Below are positions 17,341 through 26,729 of a stretch of 64,000 nucleotides of DNA, piece by piece; the first letter of the stretch is position 1, and each line of letters starts with the position of its first letter. The notes beneath the pieces are model-generated. The model had not been told where the DNA came from, did not search any database, and worked only from the letters and a program-made list of their open reading frames with translations. Source of the DNA: Halalkalibacillus sediminis. Lineage in GTDB: Bacteria; Bacillota; Bacilli; Bacillales; Alkalibacillaceae. The position numbers and the translations under genes were made by a program. The stretch spans positions 310,001-374,000 of the forward strand of contig NZ_PJNH01000001.1 of NCBI RefSeq assembly GCF_002844535.1. Direction: 5' to 3'.

Positions 17341-17629
17341 TATTTTTAAATACAATTTGTATTTTATTATAAAAAGACGCGAATTTGATTATATTTTCAA
17401 TAAAATATAAAAAGTTAACCCAAAAATATTGAGTATTTACTCCTATATCCTTTCGTTTACTTCGTTTTTCGTAATAAATTACCCCTTGATATTTTATTGA
17501 AATACAGTATATTAGAATATACATAATAAAAATATTACGAATATTTAGCTTTTTTATTTAATTGTAATTTCTTTGTAATAATCGCAATAATAATCTTTCG
17601 AGGTAGTCATCAAAGGAGTGGTAATTGAT
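17341..17629 (+). promoter_or_regulatory. Upstream region of the peptide transporter operon
   Basis: This AT-rich stretch has no gene. It holds a perfect 16-bp palindrome GTATATT-AG-AATATAC at 17507-17522, and a TTGAAA (17497-17502) with TATACA (17518-17523) at a short 15-base spacing that could be the promoter, in which case the palindrome overlaps it as an operator would. An ATATTTT-CAAT-AAAATAT repeat near 17391 loosely resembles a CodY site but has about four mismatches. AAAGGAG precedes the first gene. Confidence 0.45.
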
Positions 17630-18646
17630 ATGTCAGACGTCATATTAGAATTGAACGAACTTCATACACACTTTTTTACCGATGATGGTGAAATTCCTGC
17701 AGTAGACGGAGTAAGCTTTAACGTACATAAAGGTGAAGTTGTTGGTATTGTAGGAGAATCTGGATGCGGAAAAAGTGTTACTTCTTTATCGATCATGCAA
17801 TTAGTTCCTTCTCCACCAGGTAGAATTGTTAGCGGTGAAATTAATTATAAGAATGAAAATTTGGCTAAAGCTTCTGAAAAGCGGATGAGAAAAATTCGTG
17901 GAAATGAAATAGCAATGATATTCCAAGAGCCTATGACATCTCTGAATCCGTTATTTACGATAGGCAATCAATTGAATGAAGCTATTTTATTTCATGAAAA
18001 AGTAAGTAAAAAGCAGGCTAGGAAAAGATCTATTGAAATGTTGGATTTAGTAGGTATTCCTCGATCCAATGAAGTAATCGATGATTACCCCCACCAACTT
18101 TCAGGTGGTATGAGACAGAGGGTAATGATTGCAATGGCAATGGCTTGCAACCCAGAAGTATTGATTGCAGATGAGCCGACTACAGCGTTGGACGTAACTA
18201 TACAAGCCCAAATTCTGGATTTGATGAGAGACTTGAATAAAGAAAAAGACACTTCGATCATTTTAATTACTCATGACCTTGGTGTCGTAGCTGAGATATG
18301 TGAGCGTGTAATAGTAATGTATTCAGGTCAAGTTGTTGAAGAAGGAACGGTCCGTGATATTTTGAAAGACCCTCAACACCCATATTCACAAGGATTGATA
18401 AGATCATTACCTAAGATCCATGAAACGGAACAGAAACTTTATTCTATTCCTGGGACTGTACCGAAACCCGGCATGAATATGAAGGGGTGTCGGTTTGCGC
18501 CACGTTGTCCTCATGCTTTTGACCGTTGCTTCCAAGAAGACCCGGAATTGTACAGTATTGCAGAAGGACGATACAGCCGCTGCTTTCTACATGATTCTGA
18601 GGAAGGAGGCATAAGAGATGACTACGAAACCACTATTAGAAGTTAA
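17630..18646 (+). CDS. appD: Oligopeptide ABC transporter ATP-binding protein (AppD/OppD type)
   Basis: A 338-residue ATPase of the peptide/nickel importer family. Walker A GESGCGKS (about residues 40-47), the signature LSGGMRQR (about 157-164), Walker B VLIADEPT and the switch His in THDLG are all intact. The C-terminal oligo_HPY region with [14 protein letters not shown] (about 285-300) carries clustered cysteines as in Opp/Dpp ATPases that bind an iron-sulfur cluster. Order of the five genes equals B. subtilis appDFABC. ATG at 17630 follows AAAGGAG. Confidence 0.85.
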   Translation: MSDVILELNELHTHFFTDDGEIPAVDGVSFNVHKGEVVGIVGESGCGKSVTSLSIMQLVPSPPGRIVSGEINYKNENLAKASEKRMRKIRGNEIAMIFQEPMTSLNPLFTIGNQLNEAILFHEKVSKKQARKRSIEMLDLVGIPRSNEVIDDYPHQLSGGMRQRVMIAMAMACNPEVLIADEPTTALDVTIQAQILDLMRDLNKEKDTSIILITHDLGVVAEICERVIVMYSGQVVEEGTVRDILKDPQHPYSQGLIRSLPKIHETEQKLYSIPGTVPKPGMNMKGCRFAPRCPHAFDRCFQEDPELYSIAEGRYSRCFLHDSEEGGIRDDYETTIRS

Positions 18647-19589
18647 TGGATTAAAAAAATATTTTGATATAAAAGGCGGAGTATTTGGAAGGAAAGTAGG
18701 AGAAGTCAAAGCGGTAGACGATGTTTCTTTTAAAGTAATGAAGGGAGAAATCGTCGGTATTGTGGGTGAGTCTGGTTGTGGTAAATCAACAACTGGTAAG
18801 TCCATTCTTAGGTTGATTGAACCTACAGAAGGTGAAGTGAAATTTGAGGATAAAGACATAACAAACCTTAGCTTTGAAGAAATGAGGAAGCTTCGGAAGG
18901 ATATGCAGATTATCTTCCAAGATCCATATGCTTCTCTTAACCCAAGACATACAGTAGAAAAAATAGTAGGTGAGCCTTTACTTGTCCACGGAATGAACTC
19001 AGCCGACGACAGAAAAAAGAAGGTTAGAGAACTACTTGAGGTAGTTGGATTAAGAGAGTATCACGCCTCGAGGTACCCTCACCAATTTAGTGGTGGGCAA
19101 AGACAGCGTATTGGTATTGCACGAGCTTTAGCTAATAACCCAAAAATGATTATTTGTGATGAGCCTGTGTCAGCATTAGATGTATCAGTACAGTCACAAA
19201 TTCTGAATTTAATGGAAGAGCTTAGAACTGAATTCAATTTAACATACGTATTCATCGCACACGATTTAAGTGTGGTTAAACATATTAGTGATCGAGTTGG
19301 CGTAATGTACTTAGGACGCATGGTTGAGATGACCACCAAGGAAAAATTATTCGAAGATCCTAAACACCCTTATACTCAAGCACTTATGTCTGCGGTACCA
19401 GTGCCAGATCCAGATGCAAAGAAGGAACGTGTCATTTTGCAAGGTGATGTCCCAAGTCCTTCAAACCCACCAAGTGGATGTGCTTTCCATACAAGGTGCC
19501 CACGTGTGATGGATGTTTGTAAAGAAGTAAGACCTGAATTCAGGGAAATTGAAGATGAACATTATGTTGCTTGTCACTTGTATGAGTAA
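18618..19589 (+). CDS. appF: Oligopeptide ABC transporter ATP-binding protein (AppF/OppF type)
   Basis: A 323-residue second ATPase, overlapping the previous gene by 29 bases. Walker [13 protein letters not shown], the signature FSGGQRQRIGIARAL, Walker B MIICDEPVSALD and the AHDLS switch are complete. The KKYFDIKGGVFGRKVG N-terminal insert and the C-terminal CAFHTRCP cysteine motif identify the OppF/DppF branch. It pairs with AppD to power import. Confidence 0.86.
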   Translation: MTTKPLLEVNGLKKYFDIKGGVFGRKVGEVKAVDDVSFKVMKGEIVGIVGESGCGKSTTGKSILRLIEPTEGEVKFEDKDITNLSFEEMRKLRKDMQIIFQDPYASLNPRHTVEKIVGEPLLVHGMNSADDRKKKVRELLEVVGLREYHASRYPHQFSGGQRQRIGIARALANNPKMIICDEPVSALDVSVQSQILNLMEELRTEFNLTYVFIAHDLSVVKHISDRVGVMYLGRMVEMTTKEKLFEDPKHPYTQALMSAVPVPDPDAKKERVILQGDVPSPSNPPSGCAFHTRCPRVMDVCKEVRPEFREIEDEHYVACHLYE

Positions 19590-19631
19590 CACAATGTTTT
19601 TCTATAAAAAAATTAGTAGGGGGTAAGTTTA

Positions 19632-21344
19632 ATGAAGAAATGGTCTCTATTATTAGCCATGATGCTCGCTTTTGTTCTTGTATTAGCAGCATGTAGTGGT
19701 GACGGCGGTGCCAACGATGATGAAGGCACTGATGAAGGTGATACTTCTGAAGACACATCAGAAGATACAGATTCAGAAGATACTGACTCTGAAGACACCG
19801 ATAGCAGTGAAGGTGAGGCAGCTGCTGGAGACAACGTACTTGTATATGCAAGAGGTGGGGATTCTGAAAGTTTAGACCCGTCAAGTACGACTGATGGTGA
19901 ATCATCTCGTGTAACTAAACAAATTTATGAAAGTTTATTAGAGTTTGAAGATGAATCATTCGACCTTAAAGCAGGTCTAGCAAATGATTGGTCAGTTAAT
20001 GATGATGGTACTGTATACACTTTCCAATTAGAAGAAGGTGTAACGTTCCACGATGGTACTGACTTTAACGCTGATGCAGTTAAAACAAATTTCGAGCGTT
20101 GGTCTGATCCGGAGCATGAATATGCGTTTACTGAAGACAATTATGTATATTCCATGTATGGAACAATGTTTGGTGGATTCAAAGGTGATGAAGGTCATGT
20201 GATAGAAGAAATTAACGTGAAGGGTGATTACGAGATTGAATTCGTATTAAATCGTCCATTAGGTTATTTCTTACAAAATATGGCGATGAGTTATTTTGCA
20301 ATCACTTCACCTGCTGCACTTGAGGAGCACGGTGCTTCAATCAATGAAAACCCAGTCGGTACTGGTCCTTTCAAATTTGAAAGTTGGAGCCGCGATGACT
20401 CAATTGTTTTAAATGCGTTTGAAGATTATCGCGTAGATGGTCAACCTAAACTTGATCAGGTTATATTCCAAGTAATCCCAGATAACTCTGCTCGACTGAC
20501 TGCACTTCGTTCAGGAGACATTGATGTTATGGATGGTTTGAATCCAGATGATGCTCAAATCATTGAAGAAGAAGAAGGTTTCGATCTGTATGTACGAAAA
20601 GCAAATAACTTCGGTTACCTTGGTTTAAATACTGAAAAAGAACCTCTTGATAATAAGCAGGTTCGTCAAGCAATCAATCATGCAGTTGACCGCCAAGCGA
20701 TTGCTGATGCTCTTTACGCGGGTTATGCTCAACCAGCTAAAAACCCATTACCACCTAATTACTTAGGTTATAACGACGAGGTTGAAGGCTATGAGTATGA
20801 TCCTGAGAAAGCGAAGGAACTACTAGAAGAAGCTGGATATGGTGATGGTGTTGAAATTGAGCTTTGGACGATGCCAGTTGCGCGTCCGTATATGCCAGAC
20901 CCAGAAACAGTCGCTGAAATTATCCAAAACAACTTATCAGATGTTGGAATCACTGCTGAAATCGTTCGAGAAGAATGGGCTCCGTATCTTGAGAAGACAG
21001 CTGCAGGTGAGCAAGAAATGTTCATGCTTGGTTGGTCTGGAACGAACGGTGACCCTGACTACTTCTTAAGTGCACTGTTACATGGTGATAACGCAGGAAG
21101 CAGTAACCGAACTTTCTATCAAAATGATGAAGTTGACCAACTGTTGGATGAAGCGAAAGTATCTGTAGATCAAGACGAACGTGCTGATCTATACATGCAA
21201 GCTCAAGAATTAATTTCAGAAGATTCTCCAATGGTTACATTGGTACACTCTGAACCAGTTCTTGCCGCTAGCAGTGATGTAGTGAATTATGTACCACACC
21301 CATCTACTAGTGAATCTTTAGCTGAAGTTGAACTGGATAGATAA
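19632..21344 (+). CDS. appA: Oligopeptide-binding lipoprotein (SBP family 5)
   Basis: A 570-residue extracytoplasmic substrate-binding protein. The signal peptide ends in the lipobox LAAC (Cys21), followed by an unusually acidic linker of about 37 residues made of SEDTD repeats, then the SBP_bac_5 domain with SLDPSSTTDGESSRVTKQIYESL (partly quoted), the FTLQEGVTFHDG-like segment and NPVGTGPFKFESW. It captures peptides or a related solute; specificity is not readable. A partial terminator follows the gene, which would keep its level above that of the permeases. Confidence 0.88.
   Translation: MKKWSLLLAMMLAFVLVLAACSGDGGANDDEGTDEGDTSEDTSEDTDSEDTDSEDTDSSEGEAAAGDNVLVYARGGDSESLDPSSTTDGESSRVTKQIYESLLEFEDESFDLKAGLANDWSVNDDGTVYTFQLEEGVTFHDGTDFNADAVKTNFERWSDPEHEYAFTEDNYVYSMYGTMFGGFKGDEGHVIEEINVKGDYEIEFVLNRPLGYFLQNMAMSYFAITSPAALEEHGASINENPVGTGPFKFESWSRDDSIVLNAFEDYRVDGQPKLDQVIFQVIPDNSARLTALRSGDIDVMDGLNPDDAQIIEEEEGFDLYVRKANNFGYLGLNTEKEPLDNKQVRQAINHAVDRQAIADALYAGYAQPAKNPLPPNYLGYNDEVEGYEYDPEKAKELLEEAGYGDGVEIELWTMPVARPYMPDPETVAEIIQNNLSDVGITAEIVREEWAPYLEKTAAGEQEMFMLGWSGTNGDPDYFLSALLHGDNAGSSNRTFYQNDEVDQLLDEAKVSVDQDERADLYMQAQELISEDSPMVTLVHSEPVLAASSDVVNYVPHPSTSESLAEVELDR
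19739..19811 (+). repeat. 15-bp tandem repeat encoding the acidic SEDTD linker
   Basis: Four to five degenerate 15-bp units encode S/T-E-D-T-D/S repeats immediately after the lipidated cysteine region of the binding protein. Confidence 0.65.
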
Positions 21345-21358
21345 GTTACAACAATGGG

Positions 21359-21390
21359 AGGGCAGTAGACTTACCTCTACTGCCCTTTAT
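21359..21390 (+). terminator. Intra-operon terminator after the binding-protein gene
   Basis: An 11-bp stem (AGGGCAGTAGA/TCTACTGCCCT, 6-base loop) is followed by only a short T-run, so it should terminate partially and let some transcription into the permease genes. Confidence 0.75.
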
Positions 21391-21434
21391 TTATTTACAA
21401 CAAAGTAGTAAACATAATGAATTGAGGTGAAACG

Positions 21435-22436
21435 ATGTTTGCTTATACGATGAGAAGATTATTAATGCTTATACCTGTTTTAATAGGTATGACCTTACTA
21501 ACATTCTCAATTGTGCACTTGATTCCGGGCAACCCAGCTCAAGTTATTTTAGGAGAACAAGCTTCTGAACAAGAGATTCTCAATTTACAAGAGACTATGG
21601 GTTTAAATGAGCCTTATGTAGTTCAATACTTCCTCTACGTTGGTGATCTTCTACAGGGGGATTTAGGTACTTCTCTTCGTAGTAAAGCAGAGATTTCTAA
21701 TGAAATAGTCCCCTACATAATAGCAACCTTCGAATTGACCTTCTTCGCTATGTTGTTTGCGATATTTGTCGGGGTGAATGCTGGGATTATCAGTGCTTGG
21801 AAACAAAACACTTGGTTTGACTTCTTAGCGATGTTGTTTGCTCTAGTTGGTGTATCAATGCCGATCTTCTGGCTTGCGTTAATGGAACAGTTGGTATTTG
21901 CTCAAGAGCTAGGGTGGCTACCTGCTTATGGAAGGCAAAACAGCCGGGATCCAATAGCTACTATCACTGGATTTTACGTGTTGGATAGTTTAATTCATTT
22001 GGACTTCCCAAGGGCTTTTACTGTTTTGAAACATCTAGTTCTACCAAGTATCGCTCTAGGCACAATTCCAATGGCAATTATAGCGAGAATGACGCGTTCC
22101 AGTATGCTGGAAGTAATGAGATCGGATTATATCAGAACCGTAAGGGCAAAAGGTTCAGGGCAGTTTTTGGTCATTTACAAACACGCCTTAAAAAATGCCA
22201 CTATTCCTGTTTTAACAGTAATTGGTCTTCAGACAGGTGTCTTATTGGGTGGCGCAATCCTTACTGAAACTATTTTCAGTTGGCCAGGAATCGGTCGTTA
22301 TATCTTCGATGCCATTAATTATCGCGACTATCCTGTTATACAATCAGGGATTTTAGTCATTGCTTTCATTTTTGTCATAATAAATTTAGTTGTGGATCTG
22401 CTTTATGCCTTCATAGATCCAAGAATAAAGTATTAG
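21435..22436 (+). CDS. appB: Oligopeptide ABC transporter permease (AppB/OppB type)
   Basis: A 333-residue inner-membrane permease with six helices. The N-terminal MRRLLMLIPVLIGMTLLTFSI helix and the EAA loop RTVRAKGSGQFLVIYKHALKNATIPVLT (partly quoted) are diagnostic of the OppB/DppB branch. AGGTGAAACG precedes the ATG. Confidence 0.88.
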   Translation: MFAYTMRRLLMLIPVLIGMTLLTFSIVHLIPGNPAQVILGEQASEQEILNLQETMGLNEPYVVQYFLYVGDLLQGDLGTSLRSKAEISNEIVPYIIATFELTFFAMLFAIFVGVNAGIISAWKQNTWFDFLAMLFALVGVSMPIFWLALMEQLVFAQELGWLPAYGRQNSRDPIATITGFYVLDSLIHLDFPRAFTVLKHLVLPSIALGTIPMAIIARMTRSSMLEVMRSDYIRTVRAKGSGQFLVIYKHALKNATIPVLTVIGLQTGVLLGGAILTETIFSWPGIGRYIFDAINYRDYPVIQSGILVIAFIFVIINLVVDLLYAFIDPRIKY

Positions 22437-22445
22437 GGGGATGAG

Positions 22446-23396
22446 ATGATGAAGACAGATACTGAAAAGAATAAACATAATGAAACCAAATCAGATCAAA
22501 TAATACCCAATCCCGCTAATAACGATCAACAGCTAGATCCAGAAATGGAAAAAGTGAATTCTCCTTTAAAAGATACCCTTAAACAGTTAAGCAAAAATAA
22601 ATTTGCTCTAGTAGGGTTCTTTATAATTATCTTCTTTTTACTATTAGGTTTATCTGCGCCATTAATTGCACCTGAAGGATTTAATAATCAGAGTTTAGGG
22701 GATCGCTTAACCCCTCCTTCAGCAGAATATTGGTTCGGCACTGATCATTTAGGTCGTGACATTTTCAATCGAATTGTTTACGGTGCGCGAATCTCTATGA
22801 TGGTAGGTTTCTTCGCTGTAACAGGCGCATTGATATTCGGAACAATCTTAGGTATATTATCTGGATACTTCGGAAAGTGGGTAGACCAGTTGATATCGAG
22901 AATATTTGATATTTTACTAGCTTTTCCAAGTATTCTTCTAGCTATTGCAGTAGTAGCTATTTTGGGTTCTTCACTACAAAATGCTCTTATTGCGATTGCG
23001 ATCATCAATATTCCGATTTTTGGACGTTTGATACGCTCCAAAGTAATTAGCCTGCGTGAAGAGGAATTCATCATGGCAGCTAAAGCGCAAGGTATGAAAA
23101 ATGGAAGAATAATACTTCATCATATCTTGCCAAACAGTTTAGCTCCTATCATTGTTCAAGCGACTCTAAGTTTTGGTACAGCTATTTTAGAAGCTGCTGC
23201 GTTAGGTTTCCTAGGTTTAGGTGCTCAGCCACCAACACCAGAGTGGGGTAAGATGCTAGCGGATTCAAGAGACTTTATACAACTTGCACCATGGACATTG
23301 ATTTTCCCAGGTGTTTCTATAATGCTTGTGGTTCTAGGGTTTAACTTAGTGGGTGATGGACTCAGAGATGCACTTGATCCAAAAATGAAAAATTAA
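22446..23396 (+). CDS. appC: Oligopeptide ABC transporter permease (AppC/OppC type)
   Basis: A 316-residue permease, partner of AppB. A long hydrophilic N-terminal segment of about 50 residues precedes an OppC_N helix; the family blocks FGTDHLGRDIFNRIVYGARIS and the EAA loop MAAKAQGMKNGRIILHHILPNSLAPIIV (partly quoted) are present. Start could be this ATG or the one directly after it; GGGGGATGAG lies upstream. A terminator closes the operon. Confidence 0.88.
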   Translation: MMKTDTEKNKHNETKSDQIIPNPANNDQQLDPEMEKVNSPLKDTLKQLSKNKFALVGFFIIIFFLLLGLSAPLIAPEGFNNQSLGDRLTPPSAEYWFGTDHLGRDIFNRIVYGARISMMVGFFAVTGALIFGTILGILSGYFGKWVDQLISRIFDILLAFPSILLAIAVVAILGSSLQNALIAIAIINIPIFGRLIRSKVISLREEEFIMAAKAQGMKNGRIILHHILPNSLAPIIVQATLSFGTAILEAAALGFLGLGAQPPTPEWGKMLADSRDFIQLAPWTLIFPGVSIMLVVLGFNLVGDGLRDALDPKMKN

Positions 23397-23421
23397 TTTA
23401 TTAATTGAATATAATTTCAAA

Positions 23422-23457
23422 AAATCTCCGAGCCTATTATTATGGGTTTGGAGATTT
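23422..23457 (+). terminator. Terminator of the peptide transporter operon
   Basis: AAATCTCC/GGAGATTT outer stem extended inward by CGAGCC/GGGTTTG with G-T pairs, followed by CTTACTTT. It ends the app-like operon. Confidence 0.8.
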
Positions 23458-23494
23458 CTTACTTTACATATTGGTTTAACTCGCGTAATTTCAA

Positions 23495-23520
23495 CAATTT
23501 TATTAACGTTAACAAAATTG
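23495..23520. promoter_or_regulatory. 26-bp near-perfect palindrome upstream of ctaG
   Basis: The arms are CAATTTTATTAAC and GTTAACAAAATTG, complementary at 12 of 13 positions, centred on AACGTT. It lies about 70-95 bases upstream of the ctaG start, before a TATACT-like -10. The shape suggests an operator for a dimeric repressor; no known binder is assigned. Confidence 0.5.
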
Positions 23521-23590
23521 GTCGAGGATTATGTTGAAATCATGTATACTAAGTGGTGAAATGAACTGAATAATAACATGAGGTGAGGTC

Positions 23591-24505
23591 ATGTGGGATA
23601 AAATTCAAATTTTCGGGTTTCGTGCCTTATGGAGTCCTGAAATATTACTTATAGCCCTGATTTTAGCAACTCTTTATTTTTTATTTACTGGTCCATATAA
23701 ACATAAGACTGGTTTAAGTGAAGCTCCGAGTAGAAAGCAGAATATTTATGTTTACACTGCGATTGCTCTTTTTTACATTGTCAAAGGTTCTCCATTGTAC
23801 TTACTGTCTCATATCGTTTTCATGGCGCACATGGTTCAGATGGCGTTCTTCTTTCTTGTTGTGCCGATCTTATTGATCAAAGGATTGCCTGAGGTTTGGT
23901 GGAGAAAAATCTTCGCAACTAAAGGATTACGTCATGTTTTGAATCTCTTGACTAAACCGGTGATAGCTGTCCTATTTTTTAATACTGTATTTTCTTTATA
24001 TCATCTTCCGTCCATTTTGGATTTCTCAAAGACGAGTAACATGATTCATTGGTCAGTTACTTTATTCATCTTTTTTGCAGCTTTCTGTATGTGGTGGCCA
24101 CTATTGACTCCATTTAAGGATAAAGTGCTCATCCAACCGCTTTACAAAATCTTTTATATATTTGCAAATGGTCTTTTGATCACTCCAGCATGTGTTCTGA
24201 TTATATTTGCGGATTCACCACTATACGCTACCTATTCAGAACCTGACGCATTCATGACTGCACTTGCGTTATGTGTTCCTGCAGGGGTATTGCAAGGAAT
24301 GAATTTAGGAGGACCTCAGATCTTCTTGAATATGCCGCTAGTTTATGATCAACAAGCTGCTGGAATCATAATGAAAATCATGCAGGAAGTCATTTACGGA
24401 GCTGTGTTGGCAAATATGTTCTACAAATGGTTCCAAAGTGAAAATCGTGGAATTGACCCGCTACCATCACAACAAACAATTCAACCTAATGTCGAAAGAG
24501 GATGA
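23591..24505 (+). CDS. ctaG: Cytochrome c oxidase assembly factor CtaG
   Basis: A 304-residue seven-helix membrane protein of the caa3_CtaG family, needed for correct caa3 oxidase assembly, probably copper delivery to CuB. FMAHMVQMAFFFLVVPILLIKG (partly quoted) and the CMWWPLLTPF segment are characteristic. GAGGTGAGGTC precedes the ATG. In B. subtilis ctaG follows ctaF directly; here it is 6.3 kb away behind its own promoter region, beyond the peptide transporter. Confidence 0.94.
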   Translation: MWDKIQIFGFRALWSPEILLIALILATLYFLFTGPYKHKTGLSEAPSRKQNIYVYTAIALFYIVKGSPLYLLSHIVFMAHMVQMAFFFLVVPILLIKGLPEVWWRKIFATKGLRHVLNLLTKPVIAVLFFNTVFSLYHLPSILDFSKTSNMIHWSVTLFIFFAAFCMWWPLLTPFKDKVLIQPLYKIFYIFANGLLITPACVLIIFADSPLYATYSEPDAFMTALALCVPAGVLQGMNLGGPQIFLNMPLVYDQQAAGIIMKIMQEVIYGAVLANMFYKWFQSENRGIDPLPSQQTIQPNVERG

Positions 24506-24963
24506 TCAAAGTGCCCTTCTTACCAACAATAAGTACGTTTTTTATCGTTTTAAGTGCGATTCTTGTAGCAATTGGTTGGACGTTAATTGTTAAAAATAAA
24601 CGTACAGCACATAAAAATGTTATGATTGCAGCTGCAATTTCAGCTTTAACTTTTTTTATCTTATATGTTTCAAGAACTTTATTCATCGGTAATACTAGCT
24701 TTGGCGGTCCCGATGAAATGAAAATCTATTATACAATTTTCTTGATTTTTCACATCTTTTTAGCCACTACTGGTGGTATTTTCGGAATAATCACTTTAAC
24801 ACTTGCATTCAAAAGAAACATTTCTAAACACCGTAAAATTGGACCTGTAACAAGTGTCATATGGTTCTTTACAGCAATAACGGGTGTAACTGTTTATTTG
24901 TTGTTATATATCATTTACGATGGTGGACATAGCACGAATTTATTCAGAGCGATCTTCGGATAA
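24502..24963 (+). CDS. DUF420 membrane protein (YozB type)
   Basis: A 153-residue protein with four membrane helices and conserved basic KNKRTAHKNVM and KRNISKHRKIG loops, matching DUF420/YozB. The family is commonly found near oxidase genes and is thought to be linked to respiration, but no function is proved. The frame overlaps the ctaG stop by 4 bases. A GTG at 24511 is an alternative start with better spacing from AAGAGG. Confidence 0.85.
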   Translation: MIKVPFLPTISTFFIVLSAILVAIGWTLIVKNKRTAHKNVMIAAAISALTFFILYVSRTLFIGNTSFGGPDEMKIYYTIFLIFHIFLATTGGIFGIITLTLAFKRNISKHRKIGPVTSVIWFFTAITGVTVYLLLYIIYDGGHSTNLFRAIFG

Positions 24964-24964
24964 G

Positions 24965-25002
24965 AAAAGCGGAAGACTGACATAACAGTCTTCCGCTTTT
25001 TT
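24965..25002. terminator. Bidirectional terminator after the DUF420 gene
   Basis: A 15-bp perfect stem (AAAAGCGGAAGACTG and complement, 6-base loop) plus T6. It lies between convergent genes. Confidence 0.92.
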
Positions 25003-26059
25003 ATATTTTCACATTAAGTTTAATGATACCAGCTTCTTTTGCTGAGTTGAAAATTATTACGACTAATGGCCCTAAAAAGAACCCTAATATCCCAACTAAC
25101 TGTAAACCGATATACATAGCAATTAATGTCGGCAAAGGTGAGAGGCCAATGTGGTGTCCCATTACTTTCGGTTCCACTGTACGTCGTATAGTCAATAATA
25201 CGATGGCTAGAATAGCCAGTTTCGTACCCATGATCATATCACCTGTCAAGAACATATACATCGCCCAGGGACCAAGTATGACGATTGAACCGATGATAGG
25301 TATCAAGTCGACAAGCCAAATTATTATGGACATGACAAACGCGATTTCAGGTGTAATGAAAAGTAAGCCAATTAAGGCAACAGAAAATATAATCAAACTA
25401 ACTAAGAATTGAGCCTTTAAGAAACCAAGTAATACATAAGATAATCGAGTGTTCATAAATTTGAACTTCTCTTTGGTTGAGTCAGTCATAATTCCATAAA
25501 ATTTGTTCCTTAAGTGGGGTAAGTCAACCATGAATAAAAACAGAGCAATCAAATAAACAATTATACTAATCAAGTAATCAGGTATCTTAACGAAGATTTG
25601 AGAAATTCGCTCAATCTTAATCCATTCAGTTACCTGTTGTTCGAATGATTGTAAATTATCACTGGCTCGGGTCTCTATTTCATCAACAAAGGCTTTTGGC
25701 CATTCTTCAGTAAAGTTTGCAAAATCAGAACGCAAATTACTCAATACGTCTTCAACGCTACTTATATATTGAGGGGCGTTTTCTGTGATTTTTATAACCT
25801 GACCAACTGCTTTAGTCGTGGTGTATGTACCAATTGTCGCGAGTACTAATAGAAATAAAACAAATACAATTGTGACGGCGATATTCCTAGACAGGTTGAA
25901 GCGTTGGCTGAAGAATCTTACAAAAGGATTTAAGAGAAGAGCAGTAATGAAAGCGATGATCAATGGGACTGAAACAGGCAATATAAAGTACGCGATAACA
26001 GATAGTATTATGATTGCTATAAGTATAGTCCATTGTCTTTTTGTAATTTTTTTAAGCAA
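25001..26059 (-). CDS. AI-2E family transporter (PF01594 type, YtvI-like)
   Basis: A 352-residue membrane protein with about eight helices in the arrangement of the AI-2E exporter superfamily: two N-terminal helices with PLIIAFITALLLNPFVRFF, a third helix, a long extracytoplasmic amphipathic segment (about 85-160), and a C-terminal bundle with WLVDLIPIIGSIVILGPWA and the GxxLxPxxxxxxxxxG family feature. Members include sporulation protein YtvI and sodium/proton antiporters; which one this is cannot be told. Start is TTG after AAAGGGG. Confidence 0.82.
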   Translation of the reverse strand: MLKKITKRQWTILIAIIILSVIAYFILPVSVPLIIAFITALLLNPFVRFFSQRFNLSRNIAVTIVFVLFLLVLATIGTYTTTKAVGQVIKITENAPQYISSVEDVLSNLRSDFANFTEEWPKAFVDEIETRASDNLQSFEQQVTEWIKIERISQIFVKIPDYLISIIVYLIALFLFMVDLPHLRNKFYGIMTDSTKEKFKFMNTRLSYVLLGFLKAQFLVSLIIFSVALIGLLFITPEIAFVMSIIIWLVDLIPIIGSIVILGPWAMYMFLTGDMIMGTKLAILAIVLLTIRRTVEPKVMGHHIGLSPLPTLIAMYIGLQLVGILGFFLGPLVVIIFNSAKEAGIIKLNVKI

Positions 26060-26118
26060 TTGCGTGTATGGCCCCTTTCATTAATTGAAATTGAGCAAAC
26101 GGTGTATGTAATTATGTA

Positions 26119-26154
26119 AAAAGTGGTGATCTCAAATTAAATGAGACCACCTTT
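26119..26154 (-). terminator. Terminator after the YugN-like gene
   Basis: An imperfect AAAGGTGGTCTCA/TGAGATCACCACTTT hairpin is followed on the minus strand by TTTTTACAT, between the YugN-like gene and the AI-2E transporter gene. Confidence 0.7.
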
Positions 26155-26166
26155 ATTGTTAAGTAC

Positions 26167-26544
26167 TTATTTATTGACTTCTTCTTGAAAAGATTTCAAT
26201 TCTTCTGCAATTGTTGAAAGTTTTTTCTCAGCCTTATCCAACACATGGTCAGGGAAAGTTTCTCCTTCACCATACTCGACTCCGTGAGGATAATAGTGTT
26301 TACCAAGAAGCGGTGCCATTAACTTGACGATTGCGCCACCTTTATCAACGTCACCATCAACTGCCAAACCATTCACACGAATATAATAAGTTATATTCTT
26401 CTCAGGTGAATTAATTTTGTAATCATATGTGACACGTTCGTAATCCCATTGACCTCCTAGTACAAATCCGTTCTTATTCATTGTGTAAGTTAATGGTTCT
26501 TGAGCAATGACGATACCTTCAATTTCATTATTTTCCATTCTCAT
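26167..26544 (-). CDS. YugN-like family protein (YlbA position)
   Basis: A 125-residue soluble protein with the YugN-like core FVLGGQWDYERVTYDYKI followed by a strand-rich region and YYPHGVEYGEGE FP, ending in a helical tail. The role of the family is unknown. Several in-frame ATGs follow GAGGTG; 26544 gives the best spacing. Its place after ctaG and before ylbD matches ylbA in B. subtilis, so it may be the orthologue. Confidence 0.78.
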   Translation of the reverse strand: MRMENNEIEGIVIAQEPLTYTMNKNGFVLGGQWDYERVTYDYKINSPEKNITYYIRVNGLAVDGDVDKGGAIVKLMAPLLGKHYYPHGVEYGEGETFPDHVLDKAEKKLSTIAEELKSFQEEVNK

Positions 26545-26729
26545 ATGCATTTTCACCTCAAAATAATTGTTATCACTACCAACATCATATTATGAAACAT
26601 CCATTTAATCAATTATTTATTAATAATAAATGCTGTTGTTAACAATTTAGACAAACAATTTATGAAAGAACCATTTTTGTTGGAGGGCGTATATTATTAT
26701 CACGAACCTTAATAAGGGTGGTGGAAGAT

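Noticed and set aside
17388-17410. CodY box upstream of the peptide transporter
   Set aside because: Around four mismatches to the 15-base consensus in very AT-rich DNA; not distinguishable from chance.
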